Source: Antennarius striatus
Lineage: Eukaryota > Chordata > Actinopteri > Lophiiformes > Antennariidae
Direction: 5' to 3'
DNA: 64,000 nt
NCBI RefSeq assembly: GCF_040054535.1
Contig: NC_090782.1
Coordinates: forward strand, 20,677,001-20,741,000
The notes beneath the pieces were generated by a model. That model did no database searches. It was given only the letters and a program-made list of their open reading frames with translations, and was not told the DNA's origin. A program made the position numbers and the translations under genes. Below are positions 49,002 to 61,500 of the stretch, piece after piece. How positions within the stretch are numbered: the first letter of the stretch is position 1; each line of letters opens with the position of its first letter.

Positions 49002-52000
49002 TTAGAGCTCAGTAGTCCTTTCTTTTAGAATGACTGTGGGGTTGATGTCACTGCTCTGTGAGTGAGCTGAGCTTGAGTTGATTATTATGGACCCCGTGTC
49101 TTTAACGTCGGGCACGTAAAAGGACGCCACAGGACATGACCCTCGAACGTTATGGCAGACGAGCCTCTGCAGGGAAGCGGTGTTGACGATGTCGAAGCCC
49201 ACACTGCCACCAAATGTGCTGGGTTTCCAGTATTCCGGGGAGCAGATGGGGTTTCCCATTAAACCTTTGAGGGAGAACGGGGCACCCATTTCCACCATGG
49301 TCTCCCCAAAGATGGAGTTAGGCCTGGGCTTCTCCACCAGCAGGCCCGCGTAGAGCTCCACAGCATCGACGTGTCCGTACATCTCCTCAAGCACTGCGGC
49401 CATTTCCGTCTCTCCTGAAACACAAAAAGGAGGTAAGAGTTTAATATTTTAAGTTACTGCCTCACCCCAACCGTTAAGCCTTTTTCCCCCTCATGCATCA
49501 CCGTTAGTTTTTATTTAATAATAGCTCTCTTTTCTTGTGACTTTCTAATATTCTCTGCTGAAGCAGGAGGCTCCTCTTGTCTGTTTACGCCTCACTCTCT
49601 TGTGCTGACAATCTGCTTACACTATCTTAAGATGAAATAGTTCTGGTTCTCTGCTTCTCACAAATAAATTCTTGACCTCCAAAGCTGCCAGGGCCCAAAG
49701 CTGGATGGAGTAATAACTATTTCTTTAACAGTAATTACTAATAAGAGTGAGATAAGCTTTCTTTTATAGAACGAAGGAGTGATTCTTAAGCTCACTTAAA
49801 CTTCCTGCATGCAAACCTTTTTAACGCCTAGAATGGGAACTTATAAATTTGACTTTGTCTCACCTGTCATGTCTTCAAACGAGGTGTAGGGCTTCATGGA
49901 AAATCGTTTCCGGTAGGCATTCAGAGATCTGTAGCGCATTTTTCTGCTGTCTTTAATGGACTTCATGGCCACATGCAGGATGGGTCCTGGCACATTTCTT
50001 CCACCGGCAACCTAAAAATAATAAATGGAGTCAGTTAACCGGCTTTAAACGGTAACGACTGTTCTTGACTCTAAAGCTTAAACTGCTCTTACCCGTCCAG
50101 CAATCTGTTTGGAGAAGGAGTCGACCAGGTTGTTGATGCCGTGTTCAGTCACGACAGATGTGTTGAAGACAAACTGTTTATAGTTGTACTCTTTCTCCTC
50201 GATGTGGAAAGTATCAGGCATCAGTGGGTGCCAGTGGTACAGGGTGTTGAACTCGGATGAAATACGGTTCTGGTACTGGAAGCGCTGGTTGAACAGTAGC
50301 TCTGGGTCAAACTTCAGCTTGAAGTTGTAACCGCTCAGGTGCTGGACGTAGTCCTCAATCACAATCTTGATGGTCTCACCTACAGGAGACATGATTAAAT
50401 ATTTTAATAAGACTCAGATATTAAAAGACAGTGTGCTTTCAGCAGACCAACAGCAGACAAAAAAATATGTATTGTGAAAAAAAAACGCATGTCTTTTCAG
50501 TTATTTCTTACTATATGCTTTCCTTTCAGGTGGAAACCCATATAAGACATAAATCTTTATTCTCACGGTAAACATTATATCCTCAAAAATGTTTCCTCTT
50601 TCATTTTTATTTCAACAAATCCTGTTTCACAGTTGATTCTCTACTGATTCTCTCTGCGCAACAGACTTACTAAATGATTACCAAAAGAAAAAAAACACAA
50701 CTTCCTTATTTCATACCTCCCTTTTCAACTATATAATTACTGTGAGTACAAAATATGTGCTTCTTGACAAAATTTTCTGCAGTTCTCAACATATCATGAA
50801 CTCACCAATCAGAATTAGCCGTGCCGTTTGGAAGAGCCTTTCATCGTCCCAGTCAGGATGCACCTCCTTCAACACGTCGCACACCCGGTTGTGTTCCCGG
50901 AGCCAGATGGTGGCGTACATCATCAGACCAGGGACGAGGCCAAAGGCCTCGTGGCCCACGGCGAAGCGGTGAGAGTCAGGAACATGAGGTGGGTAATGCA
51001 TGTCAACACCCACTTCCTTTACTGTTGGGGGGTAGATCTCTCCATCCACAATCTGCAGATTGCAAACAACTCTTAGACACTCGTGTTCTCAAGCATTTGG
51101 CTGAAGTAAAGCACAGCTGGCACATCCCATACCTGATATTTAAGCTTGCCATCCTCCAAGAGTCGGAGCCTGTGTTGCCTGTCCAGGTTATCCCCATAAA
51201 TATGGCTGAGATCCACCTGAAAGCAAAAATGATATCATTAGAGCATGTTGTACTTTCTATAAATTAGGTATCCCCTAAATTAATCTCCTCATTGTTTTCT
51301 TTGTAAAATCCGCTATGGATTAAATTCTGACATGCTTACCCCGTGGTTTTTAGCTCTGGTAAAAGCAGGCCCTCTCTTCATATCAGATTTGAAGAACTGG
51401 TGGGTAAAATGCTGTGCGAAGAACGCAAACATGAGGCTGGTACCCTGTGGGTCCGGAATAAACTGTCTTCTCAACAGAAGTTTTTCAGCCAGTAGTTTAA
51501 TGTCAGGCAGCTCTTTTTTACCTGGGGAAACATTTAAGAAACTTACATAAATTTACAAGACAATAATCCTCATACAATTAGTTAAATTATGATAAAATAC
51601 TTACAGTAACTGACACTCAAGTATTTACGTTTTCTGATATGAACGGATAAAACTGATGCTTTCTGTATTTCATAGTAAATTCCTGACATTGGTTGAATCC
51701 TGAAAAAGTTCATTCCTTTATTCTAGTCCCGACATGACTGAGCACATTTTGCCGCGTTTCCCTTGCACAACTCTATTAATCCATGTCGAAGGATTGTTAA
51801 AATGTGTGCAATTATTGTGATGTAATGAAAGCAAAACACTCTTACTCAGAAATCAAGAATCTGAGAAAACTGGTTCTCCAAAAAGCAAAGAAAGCATACT
51901 CACCAACAACTCCCATAGGGGTTGGGCAATCCTCTGCCACGGGGGGAAGGACACGTGTATAGTATGAAAGATTGGAATAGGCCTCCCAGTTTTTGTAACC

Positions 52001-52812
52001 ATAATCGGCATTGAAGGTAGGAGGACTATCAATCATGTGAGATCGAGCTAGAGAGGGGAAAATAAGCACAAATATTTCCTTGTTAGTAACATGCTTTAGG
52101 CTCTTCTCCACATCCCGCAATACAAGATTGTTCAAAGTATTATGGCAAATCTCATTTTGCCTTCGGGAGGAAACACTTACATGTCAGCACATATCTCATG
52201 ATGGCATCCCTTAAAAATGAGATGTTGTTGATAATGTTCCAGAAACCCTTGAAGTGGGTGAGAATGTAGTGCACAGTGTTAGGCGATGGCTTCAGTGAGA
52301 TTTTGATCCAGGTGAGGAACTCGGCTGTAAAGCACAAGAAGAAAACAATCATTTCCCATCACACCAAAGAAATCCTAAATTTACATTCACCTCTGGCATG
52401 CCATTCATACTTACGTGTTGTGCAGTTCTGCCCATGATACCCTGTACGTGTGCAGTCACATTCATAATTGTGTGTTCCAAGCGCTGTGCAAACGCCCCTG
52501 TTCTCACATGGTTCTGAGCAACATGGGTTACCTGGAACAGGTCACGTTGAGTGGTTAATGAGAATTCACTTTATTTCTAAGACCAAACTATTATTATCTC
52601 GTCTGAGAACACAATAACTTCTGATTTAAAGATGCAGAGATATCAAACATCCCCCAACACAACTAAGATATCTCAGGTAACTTCTGAAGCTTTCTTTTTT
52701 CCGATTAAGCTCTTTTCTTTTCTTTTAAAAAAAAAAAAAATCTCTACTCACCAGCTTCGCAGACAAGAAAACCCAGCGCCAAAAGGAAAACCGCTGATGA
52801 AGATTTATTCAT
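49002..52812 (-). CDS. PTGS2: Prostaglandin G/H synthase 2, cyclooxygenase-2 (complete, 10 exons)
   Basis: Haem enzyme of the ER and nuclear envelope that turns arachidonate into PGG2 and then PGH2, the rate-limiting step of induced prostaglandin synthesis. Exons: 52812-52752, 52531-52415, 52324-52181, 52047-51904, 51521-51340, 51216-51133, 51052-50806, 50379-50093, 50011-49864, 49414-49002 (1827 nt, 608 residues; human 604). Order: signal peptide (1 to about 20); EGF domain from Cys24 with CENRGVC and [13 protein letters not shown]; membrane-binding helices ([20 protein letters not shown]); peroxidase/cyclooxygenase domain. Visible residues: distal His196 in AQHFTHQFF, catalytic Tyr374 and proximal His377 in LYHWHP, the aspirin-site Ser519 in GAPFS, and Val512 where COX-2 (not COX-1) has Val523. 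The C-terminal NSSS glycosite insert and the ERTTEL retention signal are COX-2 features. Which teleost ptgs2 duplicate this is cannot be told here. Confidence 0.97.
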
Positions 52813-52915
52813 GTTCCACAAACTTCTTAATATCTTCTTCTACCGCCGTCCTCTTCAGGTTTGTGTGACTCTCAGGTTGAGAGCGCGAATGTCCAAAACT
52901 GCGCACAGACGCACA

Positions 52916-52943
52916 TTTATATTCTTGCGGTGGGGTGACGTCA
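52916..52943 (-). promoter_or_regulatory. PTGS2: PTGS2 core promoter: CRE and TATA box
   Basis: On the transcribed strand a perfect palindromic CRE, TGACGTCA (52943-52936), is followed 14 bp later by TATAAA (52921-52916), 104 bp upstream of the start codon. Mammalian PTGS2 promoters have the same CRE-then-TATA order close to the start site, where CREB/ATF and AP-1 drive induction. Transcription probably starts near 52890. I saw no convincing NF-kB site within about 100 bp upstream. Confidence 0.75.
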
Positions 52944-53739
52944 TTGCCATTCCGTGCGGCGTTTCATGAGTGATGCAGACAGAAGTAAACCGTGCACACA
53001 GTAATGGGTTAGTAATTCCTCACCATGATTTTTCTTTCACAACCTCAATTTTATTCTGTGGTTACTAACTCGGAACCACGTCCGGTTGATCTTATCCCCA
53101 TTTCCTATTTGTACATTTTTAACTGAATTCTTTCTGTGACATTAACAAATACAAGTCTGAAAGGTTTCAATTTTCTCAATGAAAGCTGATTTTATGACAT
53201 TTTCACCCTAATAAATATTATTTTTAACAGACCTAGCCAGTAAACAAAATGTAATGTATTTGGAATTAATGTCAGTTACTCACTTTTGAATTTTTTTTTC
53301 TTTGACGAATAAATTACTTAAATGATGAAATGTCTTGACCAACTATATTAAATGTACAGACAAGGATTTATCAACCCCCCCACCCCAGCTCTGTACAGAA
53401 ATGATCTTCTGTAACCAACGACGTGTGTAGAGAACAATTAATGGCAACTTTGATCAAAGAAAGACGCTGTGCTCAATTTTAATGGCGTCGAACCAAAATG
53501 TGAAACCCAAGTCGTCTCCTAATTAATGCTTGGTGCTAGAAATACTGTAAGAATAACCGGAATACTGACATAAAGAAATGTTTGATTAATATACAGTAGG
53601 TCTACATCCCTTACATGTCAACATCATTTAATTTTTGATTCACAAAAATGCTGCTCAGTCAATTCCGCCAGTCTTTACGCGCCCTCATGTGGACGTAGTT
53701 GCGCACAGGCGCGCATTTGGAGCAGTGGAGAGGAGTAGT

Positions 53740-54061
53740 CAGCTGGCGCTTCGTTCTCTGACAATCTGACGCTTGTTGGCGCTTTTCCAGAACTTCTTCC
53801 GACTCTCGTGTGTTGTTTTTTTTAAAGCCACATTTTAAACAGATTTATTTATTTGTGTTTGCGTCGTGATTCATATTTGCTAAACTCGGAACGTCTGACT
53901 CCAAACGCTGCGTTCGTCTTGACTGCCGGGTGCGCATATCTTACATCTGTCGAGAAGCACCTCCTCCTGCTCCAGACTTGAGGTGGTGGAACGATAAGTC
54001 TCGGACAGGATGACTTTTTTTCCCCCCAGTATATGTGATCTGACTGCGCTCCCCTGCTAAG
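53740..54061 (+). other. PLA2G4A: Non-coding first exon of PLA2G4A with an upstream ORF
   Basis: Ends CTGCTAAG|GTACGT, a strong donor at 54062. It pairs with the TTTCAG acceptor at 55420-55421, which begins the exon carrying the start codon. It contains a 16-codon upstream ORF (54010-54060) whose TAA ends one base before the donor. The 5' edge is not known; 53640-53740 may hold the promoter. No TATA box is obvious. Confidence 0.5.
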
Positions 54062-55421
54062 GTACGTGTCCGCTTTACTTCTTTCCGAGATCGTTTTATG
54101 TTATCTTGCAAATAAGGAGGATTGAGGAACTCGGGGAAAGACCTCAGTCAGTCTTCCTTCACTTCTTTTTTTTACGCAACGAAACTGAAAACGCGCTGTT
54201 GCCAAAAACTGACACAGTGCTGTGCTACTGCAGTCAGTAACAATCTGCTTCAAGTGCTACACCTGGCAGATCATAACCGACGGAGCAAGGTGGTCGACTG
54301 GACTGAGTGAGGTCATTATGGTCATTTACATTCAGATTAACATGTTTCACGTCATTCCCGACTGATAGTTGCCACTGTCAGTTCCTCCTTATATTATTTG
54401 AGTCAGATCTATTATCGACCACCTCCACGTCCTCCACTCAGGTCTGACCTGCACAATTTAAAAGAATCAAGTAAAATCTGTATATATGTGACCTATGCAG
54501 GTTTTGTATATAGTCTATATGTATAGTACCTTAATAACTAGTTGTCAGTGCAGCCTGTAATCCACAGTTGTTTAAGTAATGACCTTTGTTTTAGATGTCT
54601 CTTTTATAGGATAGCACACCCTGTCACTCCACGTATGAAGTAGATTTATTAAATGCCTTTACAAGCGTATTATTTGCTTGTTTCTGCAGCTGTTTTGCGT
54701 CTTAAATATCTCGTTGGTCCGTGCTTCACTCACACGCCGCTTCCAAGCAGTAAAGCTTGGAAGTCTTTGGAAAAGGCTGGCACTCATGCAGGATTCAAAC
54801 AGTCTGCACGCCAGCTTCATACACCAAGAACAACAAGGGCATCAAAAAGTTGGACCACTGGTGCAAACTACGTGACCAGTGCTGTGAACACACAAATTCT
54901 ACGTGCTCTCAGTCGCTCCAGTAATGATACGCTTTGGTGAACAGCTCAGAAAAGACTCGCTGACCTTGTTGTGTGATTATCAGGCACACACGCACAAATG
55001 CAAGCACACACTCTGCAGATAAAATGTGTTGTGTTCAGTCATCGCAGAGAAACTTTAATGTTGGTAAAGAAAGAAAAATGCACACTGGTCCAGTCCTTCC
55101 ATCATTGGTTTGTGGCTATGCCCACTTCCCCTTGCTGGTGTCAGGATGAAAAAAGGGCTTCACTGCTGTATCTGAAGCAGCTTTTAGATTCTATAAGGGG
55201 GCATCCCTCTTCGAGAAGAGGTCATAGTTAGTTTCTGGGCTGTTGAAGGTGCAGCGATGCTGCAGTGGTGGGAGGTTGTTGAGTGACAAATACAAATTGG
55301 GAACCCATAAAATGACACTTCAGTGTTTTAGGTCAGGATGTGTTGAGTAAATGTTTTTTGGTTTTGAAAACTGTACTCTTTCATTTGTCCCAATAATAAA
55401 CATTTTTGTCTCATGTTTCAG

Positions 55422-55519
55422 GCTCTAAGTTCTACAGGATTTGATGGCGATGTTCTCCTGAGTTAAAGTTCAAACCTCGATCAAGACTTTCCTGAGAACC
55501 ACTCATCTGACGACACACA
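55422..55519 (+). other. PLA2G4A: PLA2G4A 5' UTR part of exon 2, with a second short uORF
   Basis: Follows a TCATGTTTCAG acceptor. It holds ATGGCGATGTTCTCCTGA (55444-55461), a five-codon upstream ORF, 58 bases before the main start. Intron 1 (54062-55421) shows no other feature I can name. Confidence 0.6.
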
Positions 55520-58500
55520 ATGGCTTCAAATATAATTGTGAGTGCTGGTATTATTTCTCAACATATACTGTATTGCACATTGTGCCAAAGCAGGTTTTAA
55601 TGATAAAAAAAAAATCACTCTTTTTGATCAAAAACAATGTTCAATTATTTCAACTTCACAACTTTCTAAATTATCAGTGCATTAACAACAGCAGGATTAG
55701 CATGAGTTCTGTCTAATGACCAATTTCAATGCACTATAGGATTGTTGTACTTTTTTTAAAATGGTCCGTTCACACCAAACCTTCCGTCTTGCATAACTTT
55801 TGTGCACAACAGGTCATTATATACAAGCAGTCCATTAAGGCTTTTGTTGTCATGAGTCGTCACACCTTAAACGCTTAAAAAACAATGCATAGACCTGTTT
55901 AGAAATCATCCCACTCAAACACTTACGACCCATTTGGTGTGGGAGGATGCATACACACCTGAAAGTCTATAAGAGTTGAACTGAGGTTTGGGTTTTTGTT
56001 TGTTTTGGATCCTCTGTGCAGTTTCTTAAAAATGTTTCCTGTCATCATCACCTTCGTGTGTCTTCCTGTACTTGATGATTGATCGTCCAGAATGTATTCT
56101 GTTTCACAATAAAAGGGAAATTTGTCTTTCTCATTTGCAAACACACCACTTTTCCTGACAGAATTATTTCGGTATTATCATCCTTCCCTTGCAGAAAATA
56201 CATTTTTTAGACTTTTGCATGTTTTTTTCCAGTCATTTTCTAATTTCTTTATCAAACCATATCAGCATTAAACAACACGTCTTCTCTTTAATTTGTGTCC
56301 ATCTGACAGAATAAGTTTAACTCACGAGTGTGAATGATGTCATGATAAATGCTTGTGACAGCATGGCTCGTGATAAACCAAAGTCCCTGTTCTTCAGGGA
56401 GATTTTGTGATCGAATGGCGCCTGCCTGGCTAGCTGCAAGATAAGTTCCCCTATTCCACTCCAGACTCAGGTGGTGATAGTGACACATGACTCTGTTTAG
56501 ACTGAAGCATCTTGGGAGTGAACACCAGGACAGATAAACTCAAGGATTAGAATATACCACCAGAAGCACCATAGGTTAGAAATGATCGCTTCACTGTGAA
56601 GTCCTCTTCTTCACTGTATATTTAAGTACCTTTAAGAAACATTGAGAACTCTATTCATACCTGATCCATTTAACGAATTAACCGTGCAATGAAATGTAAA
56701 GAGAAAGTAATCATTTATTGATGTGTTTGTGTATGTAATGTCAGTTATAATTGTGGGATGGGAAATTTTCCTTCATATCTAATTTGAAGAAATCCTGCAT
56801 TACAGGTGGAACAGCAGTTTTCTCATAAATTCACAGTGACGGTAGTTCGAGCAGAGAATGTCACGAAGGGAGCCCTGGGTGACCTTTGTGAGTCTTAGCA
56901 CCTCATATTTTTTTTGAAAATGGCAACCGACATCGACGTAGATCATGTAAAGATCAATTTACCTGTTTCACTTTTCAGTGGACACCCCAGATCCGTACGT
57001 GGAGCTATTCATCCCAACGGCCCCAGAGAGCAGGAAGAGGACAAAGCACATAGACAACGACATCAACCCAAAATGGAACGAGACCTTCAACTTTATACTG
57101 GACCCTAATCAGGACAATGTTCTGGAGGTTTGATGGCCTTTTGCTTTTCAGTAACTCATGTTCAAATTGTTGCACCCTGCGGTCACACTGCTTGAGGCCC
57201 CTAAATCCTTTTGCCCTTTATGTGTTGATGGCTCGTTGTTTCAATGACAATAAACAAATGCCAGAAAAACTTATGCCCTGCTCTTCTCTGCGTATGACCA
57301 TTAAACCAAAGATGTTTATTCAACCCAGATAACATTAATGGATGCAAATTACGTCATGGATGAAACACTTGGGGCCGCATCTTTTGACATCACCAAGCTG
57401 AGAGTTGGCCAGACAAAGATGGAGTCTTTTCTCTTTGGCAAGGTAAGAAGGTCAACCCCAGAAAATATTCCTTACAAGTCTTTTTAAGATCCCACAATGT
57501 CCAGAAGAATAAATTGAATTAGAATTAGGTAATATACTGCTTTCATAAGCAGAGGAGAGATGTTTTGGCATTCAGTTATAAAAAGGAAAGAACAATTTGT
57601 TACATTTGATATTGTGTTTTAAAGTCATCCATTCTTGTCACTTAGTTCATTTTTAATTTCTTTACACAGTTCAATTGTGTTTGCGCCTTTAAAAAATATA
57701 TTCTTTATTCTGATAGGCAACCAAAGTACACTTAAAGATGCTGCTGGAGATCTGGTATGTATAAACCAGAACTTGTGTATAAATTTGCAACTGGTTGACA
57801 AATACACAGGAAGTCAGGGAGCATTGAAATTCACCTGGAGCAGTGCAAACAGTGTCATTAGAAAGTTAGCAGAGCCTCAGCAACAACAGGGTATGTTTGT
57901 GATGATGAGTCATAATTGTAATGGAAGTGGAAGTTTTGAAATATCAACTTGAGTTACCATGAAATCATTTTGAGCATTGTCATGATTTATTGTGTGTCAG
58001 ATAACTAAACCTTCCTTCTGTTTCTGCAGCACCAAGCAGGACTTGAGGTTCAGCGTGGCTCTCTGTGACAAGGAAAAGCGGTTCAGACAAACCCGAAGAG
58101 AAAGAGTGATGCTGGGCATCAAGAAGTTGTTAGACATGGAGAAGCCTCGTTTCCTCCCGAGCTCTCCAGAGGAGGTAGGAACTATTTTTTCTTGAAATAC
58201 TTAACCTCCTATTAGTTGCTCCTGCTGACTGCCAAGCCTGGATAAATGCAGAGGATTGCGGCAGGAAGGGCATCCAGCATAAAAAAAACATTGCTAAAAC
58301 ATATATGAGCATTATTCTAAAATGGACCCCTGATGAGAGAAGATGAAAGGAAGTTTAAGATTAGGGATATCAGGATGAGCCAATCACAGGTGGAGTAGTC
58401 AGAGCTGCGAATCAGAGGCGTGGTGGGCAGGTCTTTTTTAAAAAAAGCAGTAAAATTAAAACTGAAGCTGCTGCTAATAAACCTGTCAGGTGATAGCTAC

Positions 58501-61500
58501 GCTTATTATTTATGCACGTCACTACTGGATGTAATACTGGAGCATTTTTCTTATATATCTGTTCTGAGCTCACATGAAGGCTTTCAACAACCCATCCTTT
58601 TGTCAAAAGTTATTTTATCTCCCAGATTTTTTCAAAAGTCCTAGAGGGACTATCATAACAGACAACGTACCTTACATAAAATAATCTGACTCACTAAATT
58701 CAATTCATCCCTTACTGTTCTCACCTCACTGAATAGCAATAGTTTGACATTTTCCGCTCTGGGAAACTAACTGTACTGTAAACCCCACAAAAAACTTCCA
58801 ACCTCCACCCCTCCTCTGTGAGCTAAGCCAAGCAGCTTCCTGCTGTGGTTTTGACTGGATGCCCTTGGAGCCGGCTGTAATCTCCTACTAGGACTGCTCA
58901 TGTCTTCAACGTGTGTCGGAAACTCCAGAGGAATATGATAAGCAGTTACTGCCTTCCATTCCGGTGCACAATTCCATAACTCTTTATTTGGGATAAGCTC
59001 CTGATTAAGCATATCAGAATTTTCAGGAATGACCAAGCAATAAACATGGTATGCAGAGACGGAAGCAATGTTGCTCAATGGGCATTATGAAATTGTTGAA
59101 AATCCAAAGGCGCACAAATGAAGATATGATGCAACTGTTATAATAACCTCACAGGCGGCACAGGAGGGAAGTGGCTCAATCTGAAACAATAAGATAAAGA
59201 ATTAGTGACCTAAACTAACGTGCGGCATTGTAATCGTGATATTTAGCATCTCTTGTCTTCTTTCCCTTCAAATTAGGAATGTCTCTTTCTGTCTTTCTTT
59301 GATATAGGTGCCAGTAATCGCGATAGCGGGGTCAGGGGGTGGTTTCCGTGCAATGGTAGGATTCGCCGGTGTGATGAAAGCCCTGTTTGAGTCTGGGGTC
59401 CTGGATTGCGCCACATATATCGCTGGTCTGTCTGGATCCACATGGTCAGTTTTCATCTCTTTTCTTTCTCTGGATACTTTCTCATAAAAAGGACACAGTG
59501 TTTGTTTTTATTTCTACTCCTATATTCCTTTTTTAAAAATCTTTCGTTCTGACTCTTGCCTTGGTGTTGCTTCCTCCCTTCTGCTGTCATGCCCCCTGCC
59601 TCTACTGCTATGAAGCTATCATCAAGTGATCATCACTGACTTATTTCAGTCTCCACTTTCATGTTCATGGAGCCCCATTTTTTTTCCCACTTCCTTAAAA
59701 GTAAACCATCTCATACACAAACGTTGCTATAAGCAAAGTGATATTTTGATTTGCGTATCGACTGATTTTACATTACACTTTTCTCTTTACCTCAATAGGT
59801 ACATGTCCACTCTGTACTCCCACCCAGAATTTCCAGATAAAGGTCCGAAGGACATCAACAGTGAGCTGATGAACAGAGTCAGCAGTAACCCTCTGAGATT
59901 GCTGCTGCCCCAACACATCACCAACTACATCCAGGCGCTTTGGAGCAAAAAGGCCACGGGGCAGCCTGTTACCTTCACTGATGTCTTTGGTATGCTAATA
60001 GGAGAGACACTCATACCTGCGGTAAGAGCTGCGTAACTTTTTAATGTTTCGTTAGATGCATCTTCTTATTCATTTCTTTTCTTGGCATCCTGCATTCCAC
60101 CTAAATAAATTGTCTTGAACATTTTTTCTTCACTGAAATGCAGCTATGATTGGGTGATTGAGTATTTCATGCTTTTTCCCCCACCAAACATTTCTTTTAC
60201 ATCTTGCTGTTTATTTCCCTACATTTTTTATTTCTACTGTGTTTTATTCAAAGATTCAAAGAGTGTTCTCTCCAACAGAGGATGGACATCAAGTTAAGTA
60301 GCATCCACGAGAAAATAGACCAGTCCCAGAGTCCTCTTCCTCTCTTTACGTGTCTGCACGTCAAACCAGATGTTTCGGAGCTCATGTTTGCAGGTAGAAA
60401 TCTGTCTTTGAGTGTATTTGTAATGAATACATACAGATATCAGATCACATGACTGTGTGGCTACGTGGAAAATAACCGAGCTGTATTATTTTTATTATTT
60501 CATTATGATACTGCTTTGTCACAACAAAGAGGATGTATGACATCCGTCTGAAGACGGTTCTGTCATCACCGCCGCTGTACTTTTAGGGAATAAGTGCTGT
60601 GGTCACATTTATGATATGAAGTATTTCATCATTACTAATGTTGCCTACATGCTAATGGAATGGTACTTTTTTAATGGAAGACTTTTTATAGTTTTTAAAG
60701 GAACAAGTGGACAAGGTTAACAGAATTAATGGAGGACTCACAAGTTTTAGTTTTCAGCCGCAATTCTGATGAATATTCACATTATTATTCATTGGGTTAA
60801 TTCATGAGAGAAGAGAAGGAGGTGTGGTGAAGATGCATGGAGTAGAGATACCAAAGGGAGATGAGGTCAGGTGCATGAGGTTATCTGTGCAGGGAAATGG
60901 TAGTGATGAGGGTTCTAGGAGGCCAAGAGAAGATACATGGATGAAGCAAGCGAGGTCATGAAGGCAGTGGGTGTGCCAAAGGAGGATAAAGAGGACAGAG
61001 AGAAAGAAAAATCCGCTGTAGCTACTCATAATTGGAGCAGCCAGAAAAATAAGATAGGATGACATTAAACACTCTATTCAGTGGATATCAGGATAATAGA
61101 TAGCTGTGGCAAGGTTTCCCTTTATTTGTTCTGGCCATTGTTTGCAGATTTGTTAACAACTAGAGACAACCAGGGAAGGTTTGGTGAAACTTTATTTACA
61201 GCAATGGAAAGGAATAATAAAACCTTTAAAATAAAGTTTAATTGTCAATAATATTGATCATGAGATTGGCTTTGGGCCAATCTGATACACACCTTTTCTC
61301 TCCAATATTTACCTCCGCGTAACTAAAGCTCGCTAAAACCTGATCGGTCACTTCTTGGACTACAAAGCATGTCAGAAAACTTACAATACCATAAAGTTCT
61401 CCATGTCCTCCAGATTCTGGATTTCCCTGCAGATATTTGTTGATAATTCTTATTACAGCCTAGGCTTTTTCTGTGTCTTATATCAAGTACATTAAGTACG

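Noticed and set aside
54653..54940. 95-codon plus-strand frame in PLA2G4A intron 1
   Set aside because: No homology seen and not needed for phase; the exon carrying MASNII follows from 55422.
59268..59456. Minus-strand 62-codon frame
   Set aside because: Antisense shadow of the PLA2G4A exon with the GLSGS motif.
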